This document shows positions 25,153-33,946 of a DNA stretch of 44,007 nucleotides, in pieces. The translations under genes and the position numbers were made by a program. The notes under the pieces were generated by a model, which saw only the letters and a program-made list of their open reading frames with translations, was not told the DNA's origin and searched no databases. Each line of letters begins with the position of its first letter. Positions within the stretch are counted from its first letter, which is position 1. The DNA is from JAGMXM01 sp964458325 (GTDB lineage Bacteria > Verrucomicrobiota > Verrucomicrobiia > Limisphaerales > UBA1319). Location: assembly GCA_964458325.1 (NCBI GenBank), contig CAYWIM010000032.1:1-44007 (forward strand). Direction: 5' to 3'.

Positions 25153-25170
25153 CGGGCTCATCAGAGCCCG
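25153..25170 (-). other. Second stem-loop in the rpsO-pnp spacer
   Basis: CGGGCTC (25153-25159) pairs with GAGCCCG (25164-25170) around a 4-base loop. A weaker GGGCG/CGCCC pairing lies next to it towards pnp. No T-tract follows, so it is unlikely to be a strong terminator and may mark an mRNA processing point between rpsO and pnp. Confidence 0.5.
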
Positions 25171-25239
25171 GATCAGACCGGAGGTCCACCTTCGACGCAG
25201 GGATGATCCCAAGGCCCAAGATGGGGATTTTTGAAATAG

Positions 25240-25503
25240 CTATTTGCGCAATTTGAGTCGCTTGGTGATCGCGACATAACGGTCATGATTCGTCCGGTTT
25301 AAATAATCCAACAACCGGCGTCGCTTGCCGACCATAACAATCAATCCCCGTCGGGACCCGTGATCCTTCTGGTTCTGCTGCAAATGCTCCGTCAAACGGT
25401 TGATCCTCTGGGTCAGGAGGGCGATCTGGACGTCAGCCGAACCTGTGTCCCGCTCATGGACGCGGAAATCAGCAATGCTCTTCGCTTTAAGGTTTGCTTC
25501 CAT
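25240..25503 (-). CDS. rpsO: 30S ribosomal protein S15
   Basis: An 87-residue ribosomal protein that binds 16S rRNA in the platform of the small subunit. The conserved core HERDTGSADVQIALLTQRINRL, the KDHGSRRGL loop and KRRRLLDYL are all present. The ATG at 25503 (MEANLKAKS) was chosen; an in-frame TTG at 25518 is less likely. A good sigma-70 promoter lies upstream. pnp follows on the same strand, the order known from many bacteria. Confidence 0.97.
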   Translation of the reverse strand: MEANLKAKSIADFRVHERDTGSADVQIALLTQRINRLTEHLQQNQKDHGSRRGLIVMVGKRRRLLDYLNRTNHDRYVAITKRLKLRK

Positions 25504-25538
25504 AATACCATCGGCCAATCTTCGATAAACGACCGCTC

Positions 25539-25568
25539 AATATAGTTTGGATTCCTTTCCGCTGTAAA
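25539..25568 (-). promoter_or_regulatory. Probable sigma-70 promoter of rpsO
   Basis: On the minus strand TTTACA (complement of 25563-25568, 5 of 6 matches) is followed after 18 bases by TATATT (complement of 25539-25544, 5 of 6). It would give a leader of roughly 30 bases before the rpsO ATG. Confidence 0.65.
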
Positions 25569-25665
25569 GCACTTTCCGAATCGCCCGAGCCCAAAAATTC
25601 GTCTTGGGATGCCCGCCCATTTTCTGGCTTGTTATGTCAATCCACTTGGGCCAGACTGGTCCCGG

Positions 25666-27528
25666 ATGAATTCGTCGACCGCCCGAAGGCATGGACGTTA
25701 CTGGAGCAAGCGGCGCCTGGCAAAGAAGGTGAGCCATTACCCGCTATTGCGGTTGTTGTTATACAAGAGATGGTTCCGGCTCTTTTTTCTGTTGTGCCTC
25801 GCAATGATCGGCATGGTGGCCATCGCGCTGCCCAAGGTCTGGCGGACTTCCCCTCCCGACTTCACGCCTGTCATCAAGGTCAGTTTGCTCGACCTAGGCC
25901 AGGCGTGGTCCCTTCGACGCGCGGCCGAAAAAGGCTATAGCGCAGGGCTTTCCGATGAAGCCATTCAATCGTATCGTGCTGCGCTGGCCAACAACCGGGG
26001 CAATCCGGAGTATGCCCGCGGCCTCCTGCGCAGCCTGAAATTGAGCAACGACGTGCGACGGCATGGCGAAATGGCTCAGATAGCTTCCGCATGGTTATTA
26101 TACCTGACCGCAACGAATCGGCAGGACCTGCTGATGTCTGTCGATGTTCTCGAGCACTTCCGCCTCAATGAGGTCATTATCCGCATGCTGGATCCGGTCA
26201 AAGACGATCTGACGCCGGATCTGGAGGCAGCCCAGCTTCGCGCCTTGTTCAATGCGGATCAGATCGAGCAGTATTATCATCGGTGGCAGCATTGCCGTGA
26301 ACGGCTCCAGGACCGCCCCGACATAGCGCTTTACGAGGCTGCCTTCATGGTGGGATGGGGCCTTCCGGAGACAATGGATGAAGGCCGGCAGCGGCTCGGT
26401 GCGGTTCAGGCCGATCCCGCGCTCGAGAAGCTGTCCAGCCGGCTTCAGTCCGTAGTCGCGTTGCGGATGAGGGACTTGCAGGAATACGAAAAGGCGCTCC
26501 AGAAATTGATCGATTTGAACGAGGACACTCCTTCGGATCATGCCAATTACTGGATGCTTCTGAACCTGGCTGGACGCAAGTCCGAGGCGATCCGCCTGGC
26601 CCAAGCCTATCCGCGTCCCCCGGTGACCAGCCGGGACCTGGTTGCCCTTGTCCGAGCCTACCTTGCGGTGGATTTGCGTGAGACGGCCCGGGATATGATC
26701 GAGCGCTATCTGCCCGAGTTCCGCCAGTTCGAGGGGACATGGATCGTGTATGGGGAGCTTCTGGTTCGGACCCAGCAATGGGACAAGCTGGCCACAATGG
26801 CGCTTCAGGTCCGGCGCGAGCCGCGCGTCATGGATGCCCTCAATGGCTTCAGTTTCTACATCGAAGGCCGCGCTGCAGTGGGCAAGGATCGCCGGCTCAG
26901 CGCCGAAAGCGCCTTTCGCAAGGCCGCCGAGTTCAATTACAAGCGGAGCGGGATCGAGATCATGATTGCCACCAACGTGGCGCGCCTGGGCTTCCCCGAC
27001 ATCGGCCGGGACATCCTGATGAAATCCGTCGATCGGAACAGCACCAACGTTGCGTATTGGCGGTCGCTGGTCAAGATATCCGAAGATCTCAAGGACGACC
27101 AACTGTTGCGGCTGGGGGCCGAAAACTGGTATCAGCTCGATTCGACCAACACGCTTGCCCAGGCGAACTACGCGGCCGCCTTGCTGGCCCAGCGCGACCA
27201 AGCCCAGGAAGCGATCGCCCTCACCATGCGCGCGCTGACCGCCTCCCCCTACTCGGCCTCGTTCCGACTGCTGCACAGCCTGGCTCTGGTGCACAACAAG
27301 CGGCTCGATGAGGCCGAAGAGCTGCTGAGGACCGTAGACGCCTCGATGCTCGTGCCCCAGGAAACAGCGACGTACCAGTTGATCTGGTTCGAGCTGCACC
27401 TCGTGCGGGGCCGGCCCGATCTGGCGCGCGAGGCTTTAGCCCTCATCGATCCGGAATACCTTTTCGCGTCGGAACGCGCATGGCTGGATGTCCGGCGTAA
27501 AGAGCTTGCATCCCCTTCATCCACCTGA
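25666..27528 (+). CDS. Membrane-anchored TPR-like repeat protein
   Basis: A 620-residue protein with a basic N-terminus (RRHGRYWSKRRLAKK), one hydrophobic segment (about residues 33-55, FRLFFLLCLAMIGMVAIALP) and a long helical remainder with TPR-like pairs, for example AIQSYRAALANNRGNPEYARGLL and ANYAAALLAQRDQAQEAIAL. Topology suggests a single-pass inner-membrane anchor with a large extracytoplasmic scaffold domain. An in-frame ATG at 25609 would add 19 residues that look unlike coding sequence; neither start has a good Shine-Dalgarno site. It is divergent from rpsO. No enzymatic motif is seen, and a specific function cannot be assigned. Confidence 0.75.
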   Translation: MNSSTARRHGRYWSKRRLAKKVSHYPLLRLLLYKRWFRLFFLLCLAMIGMVAIALPKVWRTSPPDFTPVIKVSLLDLGQAWSLRRAAEKGYSAGLSDEAIQSYRAALANNRGNPEYARGLLRSLKLSNDVRRHGEMAQIASAWLLYLTATNRQDLLMSVDVLEHFRLNEVIIRMLDPVKDDLTPDLEAAQLRALFNADQIEQYYHRWQHCRERLQDRPDIALYEAAFMVGWGLPETMDEGRQRLGAVQADPALEKLSSRLQSVVALRMRDLQEYEKALQKLIDLNEDTPSDHANYWMLLNLAGRKSEAIRLAQAYPRPPVTSRDLVALVRAYLAVDLRETARDMIERYLPEFRQFEGTWIVYGELLVRTQQWDKLATMALQVRREPRVMDALNGFSFYIEGRAAVGKDRRLSAESAFRKAAEFNYKRSGIEIMIATNVARLGFPDIGRDILMKSVDRNSTNVAYWRSLVKISEDLKDDQLLRLGAENWYQLDSTNTLAQANYAAALLAQRDQAQEAIALTMRALTASPYSASFRLLHSLALVHNKRLDEAEELLRTVDASMLVPQETATYQLIWFELHLVRGRPDLAREALALIDPEYLFASERAWLDVRRKELASPSST

Positions 27529-27639
27529 GCGCGTTTCGGAGCTGGCGCCTGCAGGGCGGCCCCGGGCCCGGCGGTTGGCGATGGGATTCCGAGCGCATAC
27601 TTCTGACTGGCCAGCCGGAGCCCGTTTGAAAGAGCGGAC

Positions 27640-29331
27640 ATGAGTTGGCTCGCCGAATTGATCGCAGGATCGGATCCGTCCGTCTCGATCGCGCACACCT
27701 TGTTGATCCTGAGCACGGTGGCGGCGACGGGGGTGTTTCTGGGCAGTCTGCGGATCCGAGGCATCGGTCTGGGAGTGGCCGGCGTCCTGTTTGCGGGCCT
27801 GCTGTTCGGGCATTTCGGAGCGCGCCTGGATGCCCACGTGATGGAGTTCGTGCGCGAGTTCGGCCTGATCCTGTTTGTCTACACGATTGGTATGCAGGTG
27901 GGGCCGGGTTTTTTCGCCTCCCTGAGGCGGCAGGGGCTGCCGCTGAACCTGATGGCCACGGCGGTGGTTTCGCTGGGCGTGCTGACAACGCTGGCGGTCG
28001 TTTGGCTGGGACGGATCGACATGCGAGTGGCGGTCGGTCTTTTTGCGGGCGGCACCACCAACACGCCGGCCCTCGGCGCCGCCCAGCAGGCCCTGAAGAA
28101 CCTTCCGCTCGATCCTGCCATCGCCGAGGAAATGGCCAAGCTCCCCGGCCTAGGGTATGCGGTCGCCTATCCCTTCGGGATCCTCGGCATCATCCTGACC
28201 ATGGGGATCATCCGCGCTCTGTTCCGCATCCGTCCCCAGGAGGAGGCCGAGGCATTGACCCGGCAGCTCCAGTCCGGCCTGCCTCAGGTCACCACCCTGA
28301 ACATCCGTGTCGAGAATCCCAATTTGAACGGGCTGCCCATCAAGCGCATCCCCGGCCTGGCCGGGTCCGGGATCGTGATCTCGCGGGTCTTCAAGGGACA
28401 GGCAGTTGACGTGGCCGCTCCGGAAACCGTCCTTCACACCGGCGACGTCTTGCTCGCGGTGGGACCTCCCGACCGGATCGCGGACATTCAGCTGATCATC
28501 GGGTCCCCCGCCAGCGTGGATCTCAAGGCGCTGCCCAGCCGTCTAACGACCCGGCGCGTGGTGGTGACGCAGAAGAAGATTCTTGGCAAAACCCTTGAAG
28601 AGCTGGATCTCCACCGCGTTTATGGCGTCACGATCACCCGCGTCAGCCGCGCCGACATCGAGTTCACGCCCACGCCCAATTTCCGCCTTCAATTCGCCGA
28701 CACGGTTCTGGTGGTGGGCGAAGAGGAAGCCATCGACCGCGCGGCTCGCGAGCTGGGGAACTCCCCCAAACAGCTGAACCATCCCCAGATCATGCCGATC
28801 TTCGTCGGGATCGCCTTGGGCGTGATCCTGGGGAGCTGGCCGCTGCAGATGCCCCAAATGCCCGCAGCCATCCAGCTGGGGCTCGCGGGCGGTCCGCTCC
28901 TGGCCGCGATCGTGTTGAGCCGGATCGGGCGGATCGGGCCGCTCATTTACTACATGCCCTTGAGCGCAAATTTCATGCTCCGGGAAGTGGGGATCACGCT
29001 CTTCCTGGCCTGTGTGGGCCTGCGCGCCGGAGACAAGTTTCTGGCGACGCTGATGGCCGGGGACGGCCTGTACTGGATCGCTGCGGCAGGGCTGATCACG
29101 CTGCTGCCGCTGCTGATCGTTGGTTTGGCGGCTCGCTGGATCCTCCAGCTCAATTTCACCAGCTTGTGCGGCGTTCTGGCGGGCAGCATGACCGACCCTC
29201 CCGCGCTTGCGTTCGCCAACTCGCTCAACAACTCGGATGCCCCGTCGATCTCCTACGCCACGGTGTATCCGTTGACGATGCTGCTTCGCGTCCTGTCGGC
29301 GCAGATCCTGGTCCTTTTCTTTGTCCATTGA
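27640..29331 (+). CDS. AspT/YidE-family transporter with two TrkA-C domains
   Basis: A 563-residue inner-membrane protein of the aspartate:alanine exchanger (AspT/YidE) family. Two blocks of about five or six hydrophobic helices (residues about 15-190 and 385-563) flank a soluble centre with two TrkA-C-like regulatory domains (about 215-300 and 305-385, the second around KKILGKTLEELDLH). Duplicated motifs such as VGLFAGGTTNTPAL and CGVLAGSMTDPPAL, one per half, are characteristic of the family. Substrate unknown; characterised relatives exchange amino or dicarboxylic acids. A weak GAG lies before the ATG. It is convergent with tatD, only 22 bases apart. Confidence 0.9.
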   Translation: MSWLAELIAGSDPSVSIAHTLLILSTVAATGVFLGSLRIRGIGLGVAGVLFAGLLFGHFGARLDAHVMEFVREFGLILFVYTIGMQVGPGFFASLRRQGLPLNLMATAVVSLGVLTTLAVVWLGRIDMRVAVGLFAGGTTNTPALGAAQQALKNLPLDPAIAEEMAKLPGLGYAVAYPFGILGIILTMGIIRALFRIRPQEEAEALTRQLQSGLPQVTTLNIRVENPNLNGLPIKRIPGLAGSGIVISRVFKGQAVDVAAPETVLHTGDVLLAVGPPDRIADIQLIIGSPASVDLKALPSRLTTRRVVVTQKKILGKTLEELDLHRVYGVTITRVSRADIEFTPTPNFRLQFADTVLVVGEEEAIDRAARELGNSPKQLNHPQIMPIFVGIALGVILGSWPLQMPQMPAAIQLGLAGGPLLAAIVLSRIGRIGPLIYYMPLSANFMLREVGITLFLACVGLRAGDKFLATLMAGDGLYWIAAAGLITLLPLLIVGLAARWILQLNFTSLCGVLAGSMTDPPALAFANSLNNSDAPSISYATVYPLTMLLRVLSAQILVLFFVH

Positions 29332-29333
29332 TC

Positions 29334-29353
29334 GCCTGCGATGCCCGGCAGGC
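29334..29353. terminator. Short stem-loop between convergent yidE-like gene and tatD
   Basis: GCCTGC (29334-29339) and GCAGGC (29348-29353) can pair around 8 bases, filling the whole 22-base spacer between the two stop codons. No T-tract follows; a weak bidirectional terminator at best. Confidence 0.35.
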
Positions 29354-30160
29354 TCAATGACGCCGGAAAAAGCGGGCGGCATTGGCGCAAGTGATTTCCG
29401 CGAGCGTTTCCAGGGGAACGCCTTTGACCTCCGCGGCTCGCTCCGCCACCCGCGCGACATAGGCTGGCTCAGCCCGCTTTCCCCGATGCGGTTCCGGCGC
29501 GAGAAAGGGTGCGTCGGTTTCCAGCATCAACCGGTCGAGCGGTGTGGCGGCCAAGGCCGATCGGACCGCCGTGGCGTTTCGGAACGTGACGATCCCCGTG
29601 TAGCTGACGAAACCGCCCATGGAAAGGACGCGGCCCAGAAATATCTCGTCGCCGGTGAAACAATGGAAGACGGCGGGGACGCGATCGGCCCAGGGCCGCC
29701 ATTGTTCGAGGGCGTCGTCGGCGGCATCCCGCTGATGAACAATGCAGGGCAGACCAGACTCCGCGGCCACCTCGAGGTGCACCCGGAACAGCTCGGCTTG
29801 GCGATGTCGATCGGGAACTGCGGCCGCGGTCGCGGATCCGGAGGCTCTGGCGGGCCGGCAATAGTAATCGAGACCGGTCTCGCCCAAGGCGACCACCCGG
29901 GGATGCCGGGCCAGTTCGCGGAGCCTGTCGCGGAGGTCGGAAGGCGCCTCGGCCGCATCGTTGGGATGCCAGCCGACCGCGGCATCGACGCCCGGGTGCT
30001 GCCCGCTGAGTTCGATCGCGCGCCGGCTGCTCTCGAGGTCCGTGCCGACGGCAATGATCCGAGTCACGCCCCCATCCGCAGCCCGCCGGATGACCTCGGG
30101 GAGATCGGCCTCGAAATCCGGGTAATGCAGATGGGCGTGCGTATCGCATAGCTCGACCAT
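29354..30160 (-). CDS. tatD: TatD-family metal-dependent deoxyribonuclease
   Basis: A 268-residue TIM-barrel hydrolase. The metal-binding motifs are complete: H8 and H10 in CDTHAHLHYPDF, the Glu of ALGETGLDYY, the His of CIVHQRDAAD, the His of VFHCFTGDE and the Asp of LETDAPFL. TatD proteins act as 3'-5' DNases in DNA quality control. The ATG at 30160 (MVELCDTHAH) was chosen over a longer open frame because it puts the HxH motif at the usual position. There is a small insertion around residues 110-125 (PARASGSATAAAVPD) compared with typical family members. Confidence 0.93.
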   Translation of the reverse strand: MVELCDTHAHLHYPDFEADLPEVIRRAADGGVTRIIAVGTDLESSRRAIELSGQHPGVDAAVGWHPNDAAEAPSDLRDRLRELARHPRVVALGETGLDYYCRPARASGSATAAAVPDRHRQAELFRVHLEVAAESGLPCIVHQRDAADDALEQWRPWADRVPAVFHCFTGDEIFLGRVLSMGGFVSYTGIVTFRNATAVRSALAATPLDRLMLETDAPFLAPEPHRGKRAEPAYVARVAERAAEVKGVPLETLAEITCANAARFFRRH

Positions 30161-30416
30161 CCAATCAGCATATCCGCCGTTCGGGGATGGGGCAAGCGGG
30201 CCGTGGCGCCGTGGCCCCGGGCGCGGGGTTCCCCATGCCCTGATCCTGTCCGGCGTTGCGCTTGCAGCCAATGGGCTCGGCCAGTAAACTCCTCGCTTGC
30301 CGCCGCCAGCGGCTCAATCAAATGCCGCGATTCGCATTCCAGCTCAGATCCATCGCCGCACCACGGAATCGCCCGCAATCCGTGGGCGCTCTCCCTCACC
30401 CCAAATCCACCCCATC

Positions 30417-30995
30417 ATGCACCATCCGCCCCTGATCCTCGCCTCCGCCTCTCCCCGGCGCGCCGCACTCTTGCGCCAGGCCGGATTCGAGTTCCGGATC
30501 GTCATCGCCAAAGTCTCTGAGACGCATCCGGATCACCTCAGCCCATCCGAATCCGCCCGCTATAACGCCCGGCGCAAAGCTCTCTCGGTCGCCCTCCGGC
30601 ATCCCCATTGCCTGGTCCTCGGCGCCGATACTGTCGTCAGCCTCGACCGCACTATTCTCGGCAAGCCCGGTTCGATTGCCGAGGCCAGGTCGATGCTCGC
30701 CCAACTCGCCGGCAAACCCCATCTCGTCATCACTGGCGTCTGTATGATTCACATCGAGTCAGGACGCGAAGTCTGCCTCGCCGACGTCACTCGCGTCTAT
30801 TTCCGTCCCCTGACGCCCGCTCAAATCCATGGCTATCTCGAGCGGATCGATCCTCTCGATAAGGCCGGTGCCTATGCCATCCAGGAACACGGCGACCTCG
30901 TTGTGGACTCGATCGAGGGATCCTTCACCAATGTCGTCGGCCTCCCCGTGGAACGAGTCCTCGAGACATTGCGCCGCTGGCATCCAGCCAGCTAG
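30417..30995 (+). CDS. maf: Maf-family nucleoside triphosphate pyrophosphatase
   Basis: A 192-residue protein that hydrolyses non-canonical or dTTP/UTP nucleotides to monophosphates and PPi. It opens with ILASASPRRAALL, the Maf signature, and carries the conserved GADTVV and the GKP segment, followed by the DKAGAYAIQEHG motif. The ATG at 30417 was chosen from the family N-terminus. Its TAG stop lies inside the left arm of the perfect inverted repeat at 30994-31030. Cytoplasmic housekeeping or division-associated role, by family knowledge. Confidence 0.94.
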   Translation: MHHPPLILASASPRRAALLRQAGFEFRIVIAKVSETHPDHLSPSESARYNARRKALSVALRHPHCLVLGADTVVSLDRTILGKPGSIAEARSMLAQLAGKPHLVITGVCMIHIESGREVCLADVTRVYFRPLTPAQIHGYLERIDPLDKAGAYAIQEHGDLVVDSIEGSFTNVVGLPVERVLETLRRWHPAS

Positions 30996-31030
30996 GGTCT
31001 GTGCAAGAATTTTTGTTTTGCACAGACCCT
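30994..31030. repeat. Perfect 13-bp inverted repeat element after maf
   Basis: AGGGTCTGTGCAA (30994-31006) and TTGCACAGACCCT (31018-31030) are perfect inverted copies around an 11-base AT-rich centre. The right half reappears, slightly changed, at 17813-17840. It has no T-tract after the stem, so it is not a simple terminator. Its ends, AT-rich core and second copy suggest a minimal mobile-element remnant (fused terminal repeats), or a repeated regulatory hairpin. Confidence 0.6.
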
Positions 31031-31157
31031 TAATCCGCGGACGACGCCAAGGCCATCCGGCGGACCTCTGTCACAATGAGCGAATCCATCCAACTGCCTC
31101 CATGGGAATAGCATTTCATGGTTGCGTATTTTTAAACTCTTGCTATTGACCAGATTC

Positions 31158-32684
31158 ATGCTCGCCAAAGTCCACTCCGCCGCGGTCATCGGCATTGAAG
31201 CCTACCCGGTCGAGGTCGAGGTCAATGCCGGCTGGGGCGACACGGTGATTGTCATCGTGGGATTGCCCGACGCCGCGGTTCGCGAGGCTCGCGACCGGGT
31301 GATCACCGCCCTGCTCAACTCGGCATTTAATTTCCCCCTCGGCCGCACGACGATCAACCTGGCGCCCGCCCATGTGAAAAAGGAGGGGCCCAGCTTCGAC
31401 CTCCCGATCGCCGTCGGCATGCTGGCTGCCGCCGATCAGCTCGATATCTCCCAGCTCGACCGCCACGTCTGCGTCGGCGAGCTCGCTCTCAACGGCGCCG
31501 TCCGCCCCGTCAAAGGGGTCCTGCCGATGGCCCTGCGCGCCCGCGCCGATGGCAAGACGGGCATCCTCGTCCCTTCCGATAACGCGGCCGAAGCAGCGGT
31601 CGTCGATGGCCTGAAAACCTACCCGGTTCGCAACCTGCGCGAGGCAGTGGCGTTCCTCGAAGGAGAGCTGGCCATCCCGCCTTTCCAGGTCGACCTGGCT
31701 GAACTGTTCGATCAGCCGGCCGAGGATGAGCTCGATTTCGCCGATGTCAAAGGCCAGGAATCGGTCAAGCGCGCTCTCGAGGTGGCAGCCGCTGGCGGCC
31801 ACAACATCCTGCTGATCGGCCCCCCGGGCACCGGCAAATCGATGCTGGCCAAACGGCTCCGCACGATCCTGCCCCCCCTCTCCCTCGAAGAAGCCCTTGA
31901 AACCAGCAAGGTCCACAGCATCGTCGGCCTCCTGTCCACTGGCCAGGCTCTCGTCACTCGACGCCCCTTCCGCGCCCCCCACCACACCGTCAGCGATGCC
32001 GGCCTCCTCGGCGGCAATGTCAATCCGACCCCCGGCGAAATCTCCCTCGCCCATAACGGCGTGCTCTTCCTCGACGAGCTGCCCGAATTCAAACGCAATG
32101 TCCTCGAAACCCTCCGGCAGCCGCTCGAAGAAGGCACCGTCACCATTTCCCGCGCGGCCGGCTCGATGACCTTCCCCTCCCAGTTCATGCTCGTGGCAGC
32201 CATGAACCCCACTCCCGACGGCAAGATGCCCCACGAATCCCGCAGCTCGCCCCGCGAGATCCAAAATTACCTCGGCCGGATCTCCGGCCCCCTCCTCGAT
32301 CGCATCGACCTTCATATCGAAGTCCCGCCCGTCCCGTTCGGCGAGATCTCCTCGTCACGTCCCGGAGAAAGCTCGGCCGATATCCGATCGCGCGTCGTCG
32401 TCGCCCGCCTCGCTCAGCGCCAGCGCTTCGCCCATCGCCCTCGCGTCACCTGCAACGCCCGCATGGGCCCCCGCGACCTCAAGACCTATTGCCACATCGA
32501 CTCGCCCCTGCTCGAGCTCCTCAAGACCGCCCTCACCGACACCGGCCTCAGCGCTCGAGCCTATGACCGCATCCTCAAAGTGGCCCGCACCATCGCCGAC
32601 CTCGCCGGAAGCGAATCCATCCAGGCCGATCACCTCCTCGAGGCCATCCAATACCGCTCCCTGGACCGGACCTACTGGACCTGA
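31158..32684 (+). CDS. comM: YifB/ComM-family Mg chelatase-like AAA+ ATPase
   Basis: A 508-residue AAA+ protein. An N-terminal Lon-like fold domain (about residues 1-170, starting MLAKVHSAAVIGIEAYPVEVEV) is followed by the ATPase with Walker A GPPGTGKSMLAKRL and Walker B GVLFLDELPEF, and a C-terminal helical domain. ComM is a helicase that helps integrate transformed DNA by branch migration in Haemophilus and Vibrio, and the family is present in many non-competent bacteria. An in-frame TTG start at 31122 exists but the ATG fits the family. ispH begins 14 bases after the stop, so they are likely co-transcribed. Confidence 0.95.
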   Translation: MLAKVHSAAVIGIEAYPVEVEVNAGWGDTVIVIVGLPDAAVREARDRVITALLNSAFNFPLGRTTINLAPAHVKKEGPSFDLPIAVGMLAAADQLDISQLDRHVCVGELALNGAVRPVKGVLPMALRARADGKTGILVPSDNAAEAAVVDGLKTYPVRNLREAVAFLEGELAIPPFQVDLAELFDQPAEDELDFADVKGQESVKRALEVAAAGGHNILLIGPPGTGKSMLAKRLRTILPPLSLEEALETSKVHSIVGLLSTGQALVTRRPFRAPHHTVSDAGLLGGNVNPTPGEISLAHNGVLFLDELPEFKRNVLETLRQPLEEGTVTISRAAGSMTFPSQFMLVAAMNPTPDGKMPHESRSSPREIQNYLGRISGPLLDRIDLHIEVPPVPFGEISSSRPGESSADIRSRVVVARLAQRQRFAHRPRVTCNARMGPRDLKTYCHIDSPLLELLKTALTDTGLSARAYDRILKVARTIADLAGSESIQADHLLEAIQYRSLDRTYWT

Positions 32685-32697
32685 TATGGTAGGGCTT

Positions 32698-33921
32698 ATG
32701 TCGAAGGTCTCCAGCATCACGCACCGCAAATTCAATCTCCGGCGGCCCGATGTGATGGCGGCCGTCCAGGCCCAGGTGCTCTCCCATTACCGGAGCGAGC
32801 TGGTCGACCGCATCCGGGCTCGGGGCCATGTCCTCCAGGCCCGCGGCCTCCAGGTCAAGCTCGCCAAGGAATTCGGCTTCTGCTACGGCGTCGAGCGCGC
32901 CATCGACCTCGCCTATGCCGCCCGCAAGGCCTTCCCCGATCAGCCCATCTATATCCTCGGGGAGATCATCCATAATCCCGAGGTCAACGACCAGATCCGC
33001 GCCATGGGCATCCGCTTCCTCTCCGGCAAGGAAAAAGACGCCGACATTGCCGACCTGCGCCAGCAGGACATCGTCATCATCCCCGCCTTCGGGGCCGAAA
33101 TCGAGGTCCTCCATGCCCTCGAGAGCCGCGGCTGCCGCTTTGTCGATACCACTTGCGGGGACGTCATGAGCGTCTGGAAGCGCGTCCGCCATTACGCCGA
33201 TCACTCCTACACGAGCATCATCCACGGCAAATCCTGGCACGAGGAAACCAAGGCCACCAGCTCGCGCGCCACCGCCGCCGGCCGCGGCCATTACCTCGTG
33301 GTCTTCACCCTCGATGAAACCGATTACGTCTGCCACTACCTCCTCCACGGCGGCGACCGCCAGGCGTTCCTCGACAAATTTCGCGGCGCTTATTCGCCCG
33401 GCTTCGACCCCGACATCCACCTCGAGGCCATCGGCGTTGCCAACCAGACCACCATGCTCCGCGGCGAAACCGAAGAGGTCCAACGCCGCCTCCGCCAGGC
33501 CATGATCGCCCGGTTCGGCGAGGCCGACCTCGACCGCCACTTCCGCTCATTCGACACCATCTGCGGCGCCACCCAGGAGCGCCAGGACGCGCTCCAGAAG
33601 CTCCTGGCCGATCCCCTCGACCTCCTCCTCGTCATCGGCGGCTATAACTCCTCCAATACCTCCCACCTCGCCGAGATGGGCATGTCCCGCCTCCCCACTT
33701 TCTTTGTCAAGAACGCCTCCAAGCTTGTCTCCAGCGATCGCATTCTCCATTTTGACCTCGACCGCAAACGGGAGATCGAATCGCGCCAATGGCTCCCCGC
33801 CGGCCCCGGCATCGTCGGGATCACCGCCGGCGCCTCCTGCCCCAACAACCTCATCGAAGACATCATCCGCCGCCTGTTCGAATTGCGCGGCATCCCCGTC
33901 CACGAATGGTTCCCCGCCTGA
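32698..33921 (+). CDS. ispH: 4-hydroxy-3-methylbut-2-enyl diphosphate reductase, long form (IspH)
   Basis: A 407-residue Fe-S enzyme for the last step of the MEP isoprenoid pathway, making IPP and DMAPP. The three cluster cysteines are C62 (GFCYGVER), C153 (DTTCGDV) and C289 (DTICGATQERQ); the substrate-binding His is in EIIHNPEVND. The extended N-terminus and the HGKSWHEET insert are typical of the long cyanobacterial/plant type rather than the 310-residue E. coli type. The ATG at 32698 was preferred over one at 32686 because AGGG lies just upstream. It sits between comM and a dGTPase in a tight same-strand run. Confidence 0.94.
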   Translation: MSKVSSITHRKFNLRRPDVMAAVQAQVLSHYRSELVDRIRARGHVLQARGLQVKLAKEFGFCYGVERAIDLAYAARKAFPDQPIYILGEIIHNPEVNDQIRAMGIRFLSGKEKDADIADLRQQDIVIIPAFGAEIEVLHALESRGCRFVDTTCGDVMSVWKRVRHYADHSYTSIIHGKSWHEETKATSSRATAAGRGHYLVVFTLDETDYVCHYLLHGGDRQAFLDKFRGAYSPGFDPDIHLEAIGVANQTTMLRGETEEVQRRLRQAMIARFGEADLDRHFRSFDTICGATQERQDALQKLLADPLDLLLVIGGYNSSNTSHLAEMGMSRLPTFFVKNASKLVSSDRILHFDLDRKREIESRQWLPAGPGIVGITAGASCPNNLIEDIIRRLFELRGIPVHEWFPA

Positions 33922-33946
33922 ACCCTGCCGCATTGCCTATCCCCCC

